Shown: positions 1 to 9,401 of the stretch, piece by piece
How positions within the stretch are numbered: the first letter of the stretch is position 1
Layout of the letters: every line of letters begins with the position of its first letter
Assembly (NCBI RefSeq): GCF_000021685.1
Contig: NC_011961.1
Location: 434,001 to 498,000, forward strand
Direction: 5' to 3'
Source of the DNA: Thermomicrobium roseum DSM 5159
GTDB taxonomy: Bacteria; Chloroflexota; Chloroflexia; Thermomicrobiales; Thermomicrobiaceae
DNA: 64,000 nucleotides
The notes under the pieces: model-generated
Databases searched by the model: none
Told to the model about the DNA's origin: nothing
Seen by the model: the letters and a program-made list of their open reading frames with translations, nothing else
Translations under genes and position numbers: made by a program

Positions 1-1166
1 CGCTCTCGCACCTGGCCGATCAGTCGCAGTGGCGGAAAGGCGGGGGTGAGGATCGGCTCCTCGGTTTCCGGTCGGTCGTACGGGCGAGGTGTCTCTGCGA
101 TGGCCGCGCGCACGGGATCGATGGCCGGAGTAGCCTCGAGGAAGGTGAAGCGACGCGGCGTGCGGGCGAGAAGGCTCCGCACTTCCTCGGCGATGGCTTG
201 TCCCAGCTCGCGCTCGGCCCGGAGGCGGACCTCGAGTTTGGCTGGATGGATGTTCACGTCGACCGCGGCGGGGTCGGCCGTGATGACGAGCACCAGGACA
301 GGGTGCCGGCCGCGCGGCAGGAGGGGCTGGTAGGCCGCCTCGAGGAGCGCGAGCACGGTGCGGGACTGTGCCCAACGGCCATTCACGACGACGTGCAGAT
401 GGCGGCGGCTCGAGCGCGTGAGGTCAGGACTGCTGACGAACCCGCTACACGAGCAATCGCCGATCTTGAGCGGACCGAACGGCAAGAGCGAAGAGGCGAG
501 CGTGGGTCCGTACAGCTCGCTGAGAACGACCCGCCTGTCACCCGAGCCGGTGGTCTGGAGGACGACCCGATCCTCGATACGGAGCGCGATGCGGACATGC
601 GGGGCAGCGATGGCCAGGCGCTGGACGACGCGAGCGATCTCCGCCATCTCAGCGCGTGTGTTGCGCACGTGAGCGAGGCGCGCTGGGAGGTCCTCGAAAA
701 GGTGGCGGACCGTGACCGTCGTTCCCGGTGGGTGCGCGATTGGCTCATCGGCCAGGATACGGCCGCCGCGGACCGTGAGCTGACGTCCGACCGGTGCGTC
801 GCTCGTCGCGCTGGCGATGGTCAGCTCGGCGACGGCCGCGATACTGGGGAGCGCTTCGCCCCGGAAGCCGAGCGTCTCGATCCGCTCCAGGTCGTCCTCG
901 GCGAGCTTGCTGGTGGCGTGCCGTTGCAGCGCGAGCGGCAGTTCATCAGCAGGGATGCCACAGCCGTCGTCGCTCACGCGGATCTCGTGCAGCCCGCCGC
1001 CGCGCACGCTGATGCGGATCCGGGATGCACCCGCATCGAGCGCGTTCTCGACGAGTTCCTTGACGACCGAGGCTGGCCGCTCGATCACCTCACCAGCAGC
1101 GATCCGTGCAGCGACGTTCGGCGGCAGGACGCGGATCGGGCGACGCGGGGGACGAGCGACCTGCAT
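1..1166 (-). CDS. mutL: DNA mismatch repair protein MutL, N-terminal part (3' end outside window)
   Basis: MutL is the GHKL ATPase that couples MutS mismatch recognition to downstream repair. About 388 residues are visible, starting at an ATG at 1166. The GHKL motifs are clear: AGEVIERP near residue 24, the metal/ATP-binding VKELVENALDAG with Glu40 and Asn41, DDGCGI, and TLGFRGEAL. A second conserved block (VNGRW, then VDVNIHPAKLEVR) marks the end of the transducer domain. The gene lies 21 bp downstream of mutS on the same strand, so the two are probably one transcript. The C-terminal dimerisation and possible endonuclease domain is outside the window and cannot be judged. Confidence 0.95.
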   Translation of the reverse strand, partial: MQVARPPRRPIRVLPPNVAARIAAGEVIERPASVVKELVENALDAGASRIRISVRGGGLHEIRVSDDGCGIPADELPLALQRHATSKLAEDDLERIETLGFRGEALPSIAAVAELTIASATSDAPVGRQLTVRGGRILADEPIAHPPGTTVTVRHLFEDLPARLAHVRNTRAEMAEIARVVQRLAIAAPHVRIALRIEDRVVLQTTGSGDRRVVLSELYGPTLASSLLPFGPLKIGDCSCSGFVSSPDLTRSSRRHLHVVVNGRWAQSRTVLALLEAAYQPLLPRGRHPVLVLVITADPAAVDVNIHPAKLEVRLRAERELGQAIAEEVRSLLARTPRRFTFLEATPAIDPVRAAIAETPRPYDRPETEEPILTPAFPPLRLIGQVRE

Positions 1167-1187
1167 CGTACGGCTCCACCCTGTCGA

Positions 1188-3833
1188 CTACGCTCTGCCC
1201 AGCTTGGCGCGCTGCTCGAAGAGCCAGTCCAGCGCTTGGCGCGGCGTGAGATTGGCGAGATCGAGCTCGAGCAGCGCGCGAGCCAGTTCCTCAGCGGCAT
1301 GGCGACGAGTGGGGAAGCCGGGAAGCGCGAGCTGGTGCGGGCTTGCGGTCAGCCCGTGCGGGTGCTCGGCTGTTTCGGAGTGCGGCGCGGCCGGCGTGGG
1401 AGCGGGCCGGCCGATCAGCAATCGCTCGGCTCGATCAGCTACCCAAGGAGGGAGGCCGGCCAGCCGGGCCACATGGATGCCGTAGGCCCGGTCGGCCGCG
1501 CCAGGTCGAACGCGATACAAGAAGACCACTCGCCCGTCTTGCTCCATCGCCGCGACATGGACGTTGGCGACGCCTGGCAATTCGGCCTCCAATGCTGTCA
1601 GCTCGAGGAAGTGGGTCGCAAAAAGCGTGCGAGCTCCGACCCGATCGTGCAGGTCTTCCAGTACAGCCCAGGCGATGGCGAGCCCGTCCTGTGTGGCGGT
1701 GCCCCGTCCGACTTCGTCGAGGATCACGAGGCTGCGCTGGGTGGCCTGGCGGAGAATGGTGGCCGTTTCCACCATCTCGACCATGAAGGTGCTCTGCCCA
1801 CCAGGCAGATCGTCGTGTGCACCGACACGACAGAAGATGCGATCGACGAGTCCGATGCGGGCGCGTGCCGCGGGGACGAAGGAACCGATCTGCGCCAAGA
1901 GCACGATCAAGGCGACTTGCCGAAGATAGGTGCTCTTGCCGCCCATGTTCGGTCCGGTGACCAGGAGGAGGCGTGGTCCATCGCCGCCCAGCTGGCAATC
2001 GTTGGGGACGAACGGCTGTCCATCGAGCAGCACTTCGACGACGGGATGACGCCCACCCTCGATCAGGATCGTGTCCGACTCGTCCAGTTCCGGGCAGCTC
2101 CAGTCGTACTGCGCCGCGACTTCGGCCAGGGAGCGGAAGGCATCGAGCCAGGCGATCCAGCCAGCAAGGCGCAAGAGTTCGTTGGTCCGCGTGGTGACCT
2201 CGCGGGTCAAGCGTGCCAGTGCAGCGCGCTCGAGTTCGGCGATTTCGGCCTCGGCTGCGAGCAGACGTGCCTCAGCGTCTTTGAGTTCGGGGGTGATGAA
2301 GCGCTCACCGGTGGCGACAGTCTGCTTGCGGACGTAGTCCGGAGGCACTCGGCTGAGATGGGGCCGAGTTACCTCGATGTAGTAGCCGAAAACTTTGTTG
2401 TAACCGACTTTGAGGGAGCGGATTCCGGTCCGCTCGCGCTCCCGCTGTTCGAGCGTGGCCAAGAAGCGGCGCGTTTCCTCGACCGCCGCGAGCACGGCAT
2501 CGAGTTCCGGACAAAAGCCTGGTCGGAGGCGTGGGCCATCGCTGTCTTCGATCAGCGCTCGTTCCAGGAGCGCGGCGAGTTCCGGGCAGGAGATGAAGTC
2601 GTCGGCGAAGCGCTGCAGAGCTGGCTCGCCGCTCGCCTGGAGGGCACCGCGGAGGGCCTCGGCAGTCGCCAGCGCTTGGCGAAGTGTCGCGAAATCGCGG
2701 ATGGTCGCTGAGCCCTGGACGATCTTGCTGGTCAAGCGCTCGAGATCACCAGCGGCCAGGAGGATCGACCCCAAGCGGGAGCGGAGTTCGGGGGTTGCTC
2801 GGAGCGCGCCGACGATGTGCTGGCGACGGCGGAGCTCGTCCAGGTCCCGCAGGGGCTCGCTGACCAGGCGGCGAAGGGTGCGGGCACCCATCGGCGTCAC
2901 CGTGCGGTCGAGCACGCCGAGCAGGCTGCCGCGCGTTCCACCGGTACCCAGGCTGCGCGTGAGTTCCAGATTGCGCCGCGTGGCAGCATCCAGCCCGACA
3001 CGACGCGCTGGCACTTCGGTCCGGAGACTGGTCAGGAGAGAGAGCAACGCCGGATTGGTGCGCTCCAGGTAGACCACGATGGCGCCCGCGGCGGCGAGTG
3101 CAGCGGGAAGATGTTGGCAGCCGAAGGGGGCGAGCGAGCGCGTCGCGAAGAGGGCACGCAGGCGTTGAGCAGCTCGTTCCGGCTCGAAATGCCAGTGCTC
3201 GAGCCGGGTCAAGCACCCGCCGGGCGGTAGAGGAATTTCATCTGTGTCGGGGACGAGCGTTTCGGCGGGAGCGAGTCGCGCGTACTCCTCGGCCAGGAGC
3301 AGGTCGCGCTCCGCTCCGCTGAGTTCGAGAACCGCGAACTCGCCGGTACTCACATCGACCCAGGCGAGCCCGGTTCGCTCGGGAAGTCTGGCGACCGCTG
3401 CGAGGTAGCGATTCTCGGTTGTGGGGAGCAACGCGGCCTCAGCTACCGTTCCCGGCGTGAGGACCCGCGTGACTGCGCGCTCGACCAGCCCCTTGCCTGG
3501 CTCGCTGACCTGCTCGGCGATAGCAATGGTATGTCCCGCGGCCAAGAGGCGTGCCAGATAGTGGTTCAACGCGTGGTGTGGGATGCCGGCCATCGGCACC
3601 CGACCGTTACGGCCGAACGAGCGTGAGGTGAGGGTGATGCGGGCGTCGCGGGCGACGATGCGGGCATCCTCGTCGAACGCTTCGTAGAAGTCGCCGAGCC
3701 GATAGAGCAAGATGGCATGGGGATAGTGTGCCTTGAGGCGCAGGTACTGACGACGCGAGGGGACCAAATCGTCGGACGATGACTCCTTGGTCGCCGGCAA
3801 CCGGTGCTGGATGGCTCGTCGCGTCGATCCCAT
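1188..3833 (-). CDS. mutS: DNA mismatch repair protein MutS
   Basis: MutS recognises mismatches and small loops in DNA. The 881-residue length is normal for the family. The mismatch-binding Phe-x-Glu motif is present in the N-terminal domain (YRLGDFYEAF). The C-terminal ABC-type ATPase has Walker A (TGPNMGGKST), the ILDEVGRGT Walker B/signature region and the conserved helix-turn-helix end. The ATG at 3833 follows a purine-rich ribosome site (GGAAGGTCAGGGGA) directly. mutL follows 21 bp downstream. Nothing unusual is seen. Confidence 0.96.
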   Translation of the reverse strand: MGSTRRAIQHRLPATKESSSDDLVPSRRQYLRLKAHYPHAILLYRLGDFYEAFDEDARIVARDARITLTSRSFGRNGRVPMAGIPHHALNHYLARLLAAGHTIAIAEQVSEPGKGLVERAVTRVLTPGTVAEAALLPTTENRYLAAVARLPERTGLAWVDVSTGEFAVLELSGAERDLLLAEEYARLAPAETLVPDTDEIPLPPGGCLTRLEHWHFEPERAAQRLRALFATRSLAPFGCQHLPAALAAAGAIVVYLERTNPALLSLLTSLRTEVPARRVGLDAATRRNLELTRSLGTGGTRGSLLGVLDRTVTPMGARTLRRLVSEPLRDLDELRRRQHIVGALRATPELRSRLGSILLAAGDLERLTSKIVQGSATIRDFATLRQALATAEALRGALQASGEPALQRFADDFISCPELAALLERALIEDSDGPRLRPGFCPELDAVLAAVEETRRFLATLEQRERERTGIRSLKVGYNKVFGYYIEVTRPHLSRVPPDYVRKQTVATGERFITPELKDAEARLLAAEAEIAELERAALARLTREVTTRTNELLRLAGWIAWLDAFRSLAEVAAQYDWSCPELDESDTILIEGGRHPVVEVLLDGQPFVPNDCQLGGDGPRLLLVTGPNMGGKSTYLRQVALIVLLAQIGSFVPAARARIGLVDRIFCRVGAHDDLPGGQSTFMVEMVETATILRQATQRSLVILDEVGRGTATQDGLAIAWAVLEDLHDRVGARTLFATHFLELTALEAELPGVANVHVAAMEQDGRVVFLYRVRPGAADRAYGIHVARLAGLPPWVADRAERLLIGRPAPTPAAPHSETAEHPHGLTASPHQLALPGFPTRRHAAEELARALLELDLANLTPRQALDWLFEQRAKLGRA

Positions 3834-4152
3834 TCCCCTGACCTTCCCGCAGGCGCGATATCATCGCGACACATGCGCTGTCTAGGATACGCGGCGCGTG
3901 CCAGTCTGGTACGGGCGGGAAGCAGCGGGGGCGCCGATGAGCCGACGGCTCTCGGGCAATGACGGACCTGGTCGGCCGGCACGCTCTCCACGGTCGCCGG
4001 AGACCGAGCGGAAGGGACGAGCCCGCTGCGTCCTGCAGCCGCACCCGAGAGGCTCCGTCCCGCGTCGAGCTGAGGGACGAACGCAAGCACCTGGCGCGCT
4101 CGGCCTGACGGTCAGGAGTGCACGGTTGACTCGCGCTGGTCGGAAGCGACTG
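3834..4152. other. Intergenic stretch upstream of mutS
   Basis: About 320 bp between the mutS start and the 3' end of the next minus-strand gene. It presumably carries the mutS promoter. I see no convincing ORF, RNA gene or repeat in it. Confidence 0.5.
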
Positions 4153-4362
4153 TCAGCGCGAGGTTGCTGGCCGGCGAGCGAGGAACCAGGCCAGGAATGT
4201 GAAGACGATCATGATCGCGGTACCGACGAAGACCGGTGGCCAGCGATCGTGGGTCATCTCGCGGACGAAGAGCAAGGTTTCACCGATCGCGACGACGAGC
4301 GCGACCGCGATCGCCACCGAGAGAATCGGGACGACCAATGCGAGAACGAGGTCGCGGCGCAT
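4153..4362 (-). CDS. Small two-helix membrane protein, unknown function
   Basis: A 69-residue protein. The ATG at 4362 is preceded by GGAGGAGACAGG, a strong ribosome site. Two hydrophobic segments (about residues 5-30 and 44-62) are separated by a short charged loop, and the C-terminus is basic (LARRPATSR). No family is recognised. The good ribosome site and clean transmembrane pattern are why it is called real despite its size. It stands alone between mutS and the aminotransferase. Confidence 0.6.
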   Translation of the reverse strand: MRRDLVLALVVPILSVAIAVALVVAIGETLLFVREMTHDRWPPVFVGTAIMIVFTFLAWFLARRPATSR

Positions 4363-4768
4363 CCTGTCTCCTCCCACCGTTCCGCACAGCCGGCAGTGGG
4401 CCAGCGGCGAGCACGTCACTGGAGCGAGTATGCGCCAGGAGGCGCCGCTGGGCAAGTGGTCGCGCTGCCTGTGCGGCCAGCGGCAGACTGCACCGCGCGC
4501 TGGGGCGTGACGATCCGCGGCTGGCGCAGCCCGTGGGGCGACGGTCACTGCGGTCACGCTCGCGCAGCGTTGCGCCTCGGGGAGTTCGGCGAAGGCATTC
4601 GCCGGACGGAAGGTGAACCGCGGTCGGAGCGTCGCTGGATCGAGCGCCGGGCGACGACCGTCTCGAGATCGCGTGTGTGACAACTCGCTCGGTTCAGCTT
4701 TTCGTGCGATGATGGGAAGGGAGTGGTGCAGTTCAGGAGCGGTGGACGAGGAAGAGCGGAGGCGAGCG
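4363..4768. other. Intergenic stretch between divergent genes
   Basis: About 400 bp between the divergent small membrane protein and the aminotransferase. It presumably holds both promoters. No supported gene, repeat or RNA was found in it. Confidence 0.5.
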
Positions 4769-5938
4769 GTGCAGCTGCAGGACCTTTTGGCGGAGCGGAT
4801 GGGCCGGCTGGGGACCGAGAGTGCTTTCGAAGTGCTGGCGCGGGCCCGTGCGCTGGAAGCGCAGGGGCGCTCGATCATCCATCTCGAGATCGGGGAGCCT
4901 GACTTCGATACGCCGCCGCATATCGTGGAAGCGGCGATCGAGGCCTTGCGCGGCGGGGATACCCACTACACGCCAGCAGCCGGTCTACCGGAGCTGCGAG
5001 CGGCGATCGCCGAGGAGGTGAGCCGGACGCGTGGCATCCCGGTCGAGCCAGATCGCGTCGTGGTTACACCTGGCGGTAAGCCGATCATGTTCTTCACGAT
5101 CCTGGCGCTCGCCGAGGAGGGTGCTGAGGTCATCTATCCGGATCCGGGTTTTCCGATCTACGAGTCGGTGATCCGCTTTGCGGGGGCGACGCCGGTTCCC
5201 TTGCCGCTCCGTGAGGAACTCGGTTTCGCCTTCGATCCGGACGAGTTGCGCCGGCTGGTGACGAAACGCACGCGGCTGGTCATCGTGAACTCGCCACACA
5301 ATCCGACCGGTGCGGTCATCGGGCGTGAGGTGCTCGAGGAGTTGGCGCGCTTGGCCCAGGAGTACGGTTTCATCGTGCTTTCCGACGAGATCTATCGGCG
5401 CATCGTGTACGATGTCGAGGCGCCGAGTATCGCTAGCCTGCCGGGCATGGCCGAGCGGACGGTGATCCTGGACGGTTTTTCCAAGACCTATGCCATGACC
5501 GGCTGGCGACTCGGCTATGGGGTAGCCCCGCGCTGGCTGGCCGAACACCTGGTGCGCCTGGCGGTCAATTGCCACTCGTGCGTCCCTGGCTTCACGCAGC
5601 GGGCAGGGCTGGCGGCACTGCGGGGCCCACAGGATGCGGTCGATCGGATGGTCGCCGAGTTCCGGCGGCGACGCGATGCGGTCGTGGCTGGCTTGAACAG
5701 CCTGCCGGGAGTCCGCTGTGCGGTGCCAGCGGGCGCGTTCTACGTGTTTCCCAACGTGACGGAGACCGGTCGATCGGCGAGCGAACTCGCCCGCGAGCTG
5801 CTGGAGCAGGCGGGGGTCGCCGTGCTGGCCGGGACCGCGTTCGGTCGCTACGGTGAGGGGTATCTCCGGTTGTCCTTCGCCAACTCGCTGGAGAACTTGC
5901 TGGAGGCGATCGAACGGATGCGACGCTACCTCGGCTGA
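4769..5938 (+). CDS. PLP-dependent class I aminotransferase
   Basis: A 389-residue fold-type I aminotransferase, cytoplasmic, transferring amino groups between an amino acid and a 2-oxo acid. Visible motifs are EIGEPDFDTP near the N-terminus, the NSPHNPTG substrate/cofactor loop, SDEIY, and the PLP-binding lysine in DGFSKTYAMTGWRLGY (Lys239). The C-terminus ends in a typical YLRLSFANS strand. The start was placed at the GTG at 4769, which follows GGAGG by 6 nt; reading further upstream adds residues without family character. Substrate cannot be fixed: aspartate, aromatic or alanine-type enzymes are all possible. Confidence 0.9.
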   Translation: MQLQDLLAERMGRLGTESAFEVLARARALEAQGRSIIHLEIGEPDFDTPPHIVEAAIEALRGGDTHYTPAAGLPELRAAIAEEVSRTRGIPVEPDRVVVTPGGKPIMFFTILALAEEGAEVIYPDPGFPIYESVIRFAGATPVPLPLREELGFAFDPDELRRLVTKRTRLVIVNSPHNPTGAVIGREVLEELARLAQEYGFIVLSDEIYRRIVYDVEAPSIASLPGMAERTVILDGFSKTYAMTGWRLGYGVAPRWLAEHLVRLAVNCHSCVPGFTQRAGLAALRGPQDAVDRMVAEFRRRRDAVVAGLNSLPGVRCAVPAGAFYVFPNVTETGRSASELARELLEQAGVAVLAGTAFGRYGEGYLRLSFANSLENLLEAIERMRRYLG

Positions 5939-6478
5939 ACACGCGCGCTTCCACGTCATCGGCGAGAGCGACGGGAGCACGCTGCTTCGCCACGCGAGGC
6001 TGTTTCCGCCGCTCGGCGTGCCGGAGCGGAACGCTCGTCGGCTTGCCGTCTCGGCCGCGTCGTACTGCGCGCCTCGGCGACCCACCGAGATCGATCGGGT
6101 GCCTGAATCCTGACCTGTTCTCCCTCTGGCCAGGACGCCTTTGACCCTGTCCCCCGAGACAGCGTTCGCTCGTTCGTTGCGGGGAGAAGACCACGGCGAA
6201 ACAGCGTGCGAGCCTGGCGCTGGCGCCTGCTCGGCGATCGTCGCCGGGCCAGGGCTGCTCGAGAGCAGGTGCCGAGTCGCGTGGTTCCTCGTGCGGGCGT
6301 GCCGATCCCGGTCGTGCGGTATGCCGGCGGGGCACCGCGCGATGCGAGGCGGATACTCGACGGAAAAGGCTGGAAACGTGTCAGCAGTTATGCTATTCTG
6401 GTCGTATACCAACGTAGTTGTGAACCGACAGAACAGGAACGAGAGCGACGACGTGGGCCAGCCAGAGGAGGGGGTGCG
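5939..6478. other. 540-bp non-coding stretch before the respiratory operon
   Basis: No gene is supported here. A locally AT-richer patch around 6380-6440 (with TTATGC, TATTCT and GTATAC elements) stands out from the GC-rich surroundings and is the likeliest promoter region for the downstream CuA/heme-copper operon. The element boundaries are not certain enough to call boxes. Confidence 0.4.
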
Positions 6479-7000
6479 ATGCAGGTTGGTGTCGGGGTGC
6501 TCTTTCTTCTCCTGACGATCGCGTGGACTGGTGTGCTGTGGTGGGTCGCCACGCGGAGTGGGCAGGCGGTGCCCTACGAGCGGGTGAGTGCCGTCATCAG
6601 CCGGATCCGCCGATGGGGTGCGCCGTTGGTGGTTGCCCTCCTGGCGATCGCCTTTCTCGTCTCGCTGCTTTTCTTGCCCTACGCTGGGTCACGCGCGCAG
6701 CGGCTGGGTGAACCGGCAGTGACCGTGGACGTCACCGGCCGCATGTGGGCGTGGGAGCTGAGCCGGACAACTCTCCCACGCGGTCAGGTCGTCGAGTTCC
6801 GGGTCACTGCGCTGGACGTCAATCACGGGTTCGGCATCTACGCGCCGGATGGGCGGATCGTGACGCAAGTCCAAGCGATGCCGGGTTATACGAACCGGCT
6901 GCTCTTCCGCTTCGACCAACCTGGGGTCTACACGATCCGCTGCTTGGAGTTCTGCGCGACCGGGCATCACTTGATGCAGGCACAGTTCACCGTGCAATGA
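6479..7000 (+). CDS. CuA subunit II of a heme-copper oxidoreductase (NorS-like)
   Basis: A 173-residue membrane-anchored cupredoxin that passes electrons to the heme-copper subunit. Two N-terminal hydrophobic helices (about residues 3-22 and 45-66) lead to a short periplasmic cupredoxin domain. The CuA ligands are intact: His in VNHGFG, then Cys-x3-Cys-x3-His-x2-Met in CLEFCATGHHLM. It is much shorter than A-type CoxB, matching ba3-type or NorS subunit II proteins. The ATG at 6479 follows GAGGAGGGGGTGCG. It is the first gene of an operon with subunit I 14 bp downstream. See subunit I for why NO may be the substrate. Confidence 0.85.
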   Translation: MQVGVGVLFLLLTIAWTGVLWWVATRSGQAVPYERVSAVISRIRRWGAPLVVALLAIAFLVSLLFLPYAGSRAQRLGEPAVTVDVTGRMWAWELSRTTLPRGQVVEFRVTALDVNHGFGIYAPDGRIVTQVQAMPGYTNRLLFRFDQPGVYTIRCLEFCATGHHLMQAQFTVQ

Positions 7001-7014
7001 GAGGGGGATCGGCC

Positions 7015-8499
7015 ATGGCTGGCAATGCCCACAGCAACGTCGCGGCACGGCGGTCGGTCGAACAGGCAGCGCTCGCCTACATGGTGACCGGATTCGCGGT
7101 CTTCTTGCTGATGGGTCTGCTCGGCCTCCTGATGCGCCTCCAGCACGCGGGGTTGATCGATCTCGGACCGCGCTGGTTCTACCGCATCATGACCCTGCAT
7201 GGGGCTGGCATGGTGGCGGGTGTCCTTCTGGCCTCGCTGGGAGGCGTCTCCCAGGTGATCACTGCGCGGATTCGGCTGAGCCCGCGCCTGCTGTGGAGCG
7301 CCTATGTCGTCTATTTCCTGGGATCAGGGCTTGTCGTGTTGGCGACGCTGGTCGGTGGCTTCGCGGCTGGTTGGACGACGACGTATCCCCTGCCGGTGCG
7401 CGGTGACTGGCCGGTCAGCGCGACGTGGGCGTTCCTGCTCGGCTATACGTTGGTGGCGGTGGCCTTTCTGCTTTGGTGCCTGGCGGTGCTGGTGGGGGCA
7501 CGACGCGCCTTCGGCGGACTCACGAGTGCGCTCGCCTGGCCGGTGCTGTTCCGCCATCCAGTCGGAACGGGGCAGCCGATTCCGACCGGGCCGGAACTGG
7601 CGGCGACCGTGGTGGCGATCGACGGGGTGATCGCTGTCCTAGCAGGAGTCGTCTATCTGGTGCCCATCTTCGCGCAGTTACTTGGGCTGGTGAGCGGGTT
7701 CGACGTCCTCTTCGCGAAGAACATGCTCTTCCTTTTCGGGCATACACTCGTGAACTTGAACATCTATCTGGCTGTCGCGCTCGTCTACGCGACGCTCGGT
7801 GCCTATACCGGGCGCGCGTTCAAGATGAGCTTTCCGGTTGCGCTGGCCTTCAACCTGGTCATCGTTCTGGTCCTGTTACCGTACTTCCATCATCTCTACC
7901 AGGACTTCGCGCAGCCTCTCCCGCTCCATCTCGTCGGGCAGTTCGGCTCCTATGCAGTCGGTGTACCGGCCTTTTTCGTCACGATCGTGGGGAGTCTCGG
8001 GCTCCTCTATGGGTCGCGCGTGCGCTGGTCGGCGCCGGTCATCTTCATTCTGGCTGGTCTGTGGGGTTGGACGGTCGGCGGGATGGCTGCGGTCATCGAT
8101 GGGACGATCGCCATCAACAACGTGATGCACAACACGCTCTGGGTCCCGGCCCACTTCCACTCCTACTATCTCTTCGGCGCGGCCGGCTATACCTGGGCGT
8201 ATCTCTTCCACCGGCTGAGCGGTGTCGAGGGGTGGGCAAGCTCGGCGCTGGCCCGCCGGCTGGCCTGGTTGTACGCGATCGGTGCCGGTGGCTTCGTCCT
8301 GGCTTTCTTCCTCTCCGGGCTCCAGAGTGTGCCGCGCCGCTACGCAGTGCATCTGCCGGAATGGCAAGGACTGGCGCAGGCGGCAGTGCCGTTCGTCCTC
8401 CTGCTGGTGATCGCTTTCGGTGGACTCTTGCTCATGGCGTTGCGGAGCGTCCCGGCCGCTTGGCGGCTGCCGGTCGCCGAGCCGACCGGGGACGACTGA
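7015..8499 (+). CDS. Heme-copper oxidoreductase subunit I, B-type, lacking the active-site Tyr (NO reductase-like)
   Basis: A 494-residue polytopic membrane protein. Its layout follows the ba3 (B) family: low-spin heme ligand His62 (TLHGAGM), first CuB-site His243 (GHTLVN), the pair His292-His293 (YFHHLYQDF), and heme ligands His380/His382 (MHNTLWVPAHFH). In O2-reducing B-type enzymes the first CuB motif is HPIVY, with the Tyr cross-linked to His. Here the aligned residue is Asn247. Loss of this Tyr is characteristic of NO-reducing branches of the superfamily, such as sNOR (NorSY). A nitrite-type channel follows in the operon, in line with nitrogen-oxide chemistry. Membrane and metal roles are secure; the substrate is inferred. 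Confidence 0.85.
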   Translation: MAGNAHSNVAARRSVEQAALAYMVTGFAVFLLMGLLGLLMRLQHAGLIDLGPRWFYRIMTLHGAGMVAGVLLASLGGVSQVITARIRLSPRLLWSAYVVYFLGSGLVVLATLVGGFAAGWTTTYPLPVRGDWPVSATWAFLLGYTLVAVAFLLWCLAVLVGARRAFGGLTSALAWPVLFRHPVGTGQPIPTGPELAATVVAIDGVIAVLAGVVYLVPIFAQLLGLVSGFDVLFAKNMLFLFGHTLVNLNIYLAVALVYATLGAYTGRAFKMSFPVALAFNLVIVLVLLPYFHHLYQDFAQPLPLHLVGQFGSYAVGVPAFFVTIVGSLGLLYGSRVRWSAPVIFILAGLWGWTVGGMAAVIDGTIAINNVMHNTLWVPAHFHSYYLFGAAGYTWAYLFHRLSGVEGWASSALARRLAWLYAIGAGGFVLAFFLSGLQSVPRRYAVHLPEWQGLAQAAVPFVLLLVIAFGGLLLMALRSVPAAWRLPVAEPTGDD

Positions 8500-8570
8500 A
8501 CAGCACGGAGCCGAGCATAACGGTCAGTATGCGGGGCCGGATCGTCGTCCGCGGGGGCGGGAAGGTGACC

Positions 8571-9401
8571 ATGCGCGGGATGGCGGAGCGCCAGGATGGG
8601 CAGGTCGAGGAACGCAGCGAGAGCGTGCCACCGCCAGTGCTCGTCGCGCTGATGCTCGAGGCAGCGGAGAAGAAGGCGCATCTTCCGATCGCGGCGCTGC
8701 TGGCTCGCGGCGCTGCCAGCGGCGCTCTCCTCGGTGCGGCGACACTCCTGGCCATGACGGCCTGGGCGCAGGGGCTGCCGCGACTGGTCGGTGCAGTCGT
8801 CTTCCCGGTCGGTTTCTGCATGCTGGTCTTGCTCGGTCTAGAACTCGCCACGGGTAACTTCGCGTTGCTGCCCGCTGCCTGGTACCGGAGACGGATCACA
8901 GCCGCAGCAGTCGTGCGCAACTGGGGGTGGGTCTATCTGGGGAATTGCCTCGGCTCGATCGGCTTCGCGGTACTCGCTGTCGCCAGCCTGACAGGGTGGT
9001 GGAGTCACGAGGCCGGACCGCTCGGCGAGCAACTGCGCCAGCTGGCCGCGAGCAAGGTGCTGCTCTACCGCGAATCGGGATGGCTGGGCTGGTCGACCGC
9101 GCTGACCAAGGGGGTTCTCGCCAACTGGCTGGTGACGGTCGGCACGGCCCTCGCTTTCGTCTCGCGGTCGACCAGTGGCAAGATCGCGGCGATGTGGTTG
9201 CCGATCATGACATTCTTCGGACTGGGTTACGAGCATTCGATCGTCAACCTGTTCGTCATTCCAGCTGGCATGCTGGCAGGAGCACCGATCGGGGTGGGCA
9301 CCTGGCTCATTTGGAACCAGGTGCCATCCACCCTAGGAAACGTGATCGGCGGGGCGCTCTTCACCGGTCTCCCGCTGGTCTGGACACACGGTGAGCGATG
9401 A
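8571..9401 (+). CDS. Formate/nitrite transporter (FNT) family channel
   Basis: A 276-residue FocA/NirC-family channel for small monovalent anions (formate, nitrite, hydrosulfide). Six hydrophobic segments are visible. The family signatures are LANWLVTVGTAL in the third repeat element and the central-histidine region FGLGYEHSIVN followed by IPAG. The ATG at 8571 is preceded by GGGAAGG at 5-nt spacing; an upstream ATG at 8529 lacks a site. It overlaps the next gene by 4 bp. Its place next to an NO-reductase-like enzyme favours nitrite as the substrate, but sequence alone does not separate nitrite from formate. Confidence 0.88.
   Translation: MRGMAERQDGQVEERSESVPPPVLVALMLEAAEKKAHLPIAALLARGAASGALLGAATLLAMTAWAQGLPRLVGAVVFPVGFCMLVLLGLELATGNFALLPAAWYRRRITAAAVVRNWGWVYLGNCLGSIGFAVLAVASLTGWWSHEAGPLGEQLRQLAASKVLLYRESGWLGWSTALTKGVLANWLVTVGTALAFVSRSTSGKIAAMWLPIMTFFGLGYEHSIVNLFVIPAGMLAGAPIGVGTWLIWNQVPSTLGNVIGGALFTGLPLVWTHGER

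Noticed and set aside
198..2711. A plus-strand open frame of over 800 codons antisense to mutS/mutL
   Set aside because: High GC keeps antisense frames open. The minus strand gives unmistakable MutS and MutL motifs and the plus-strand product has no family character or ribosome site.
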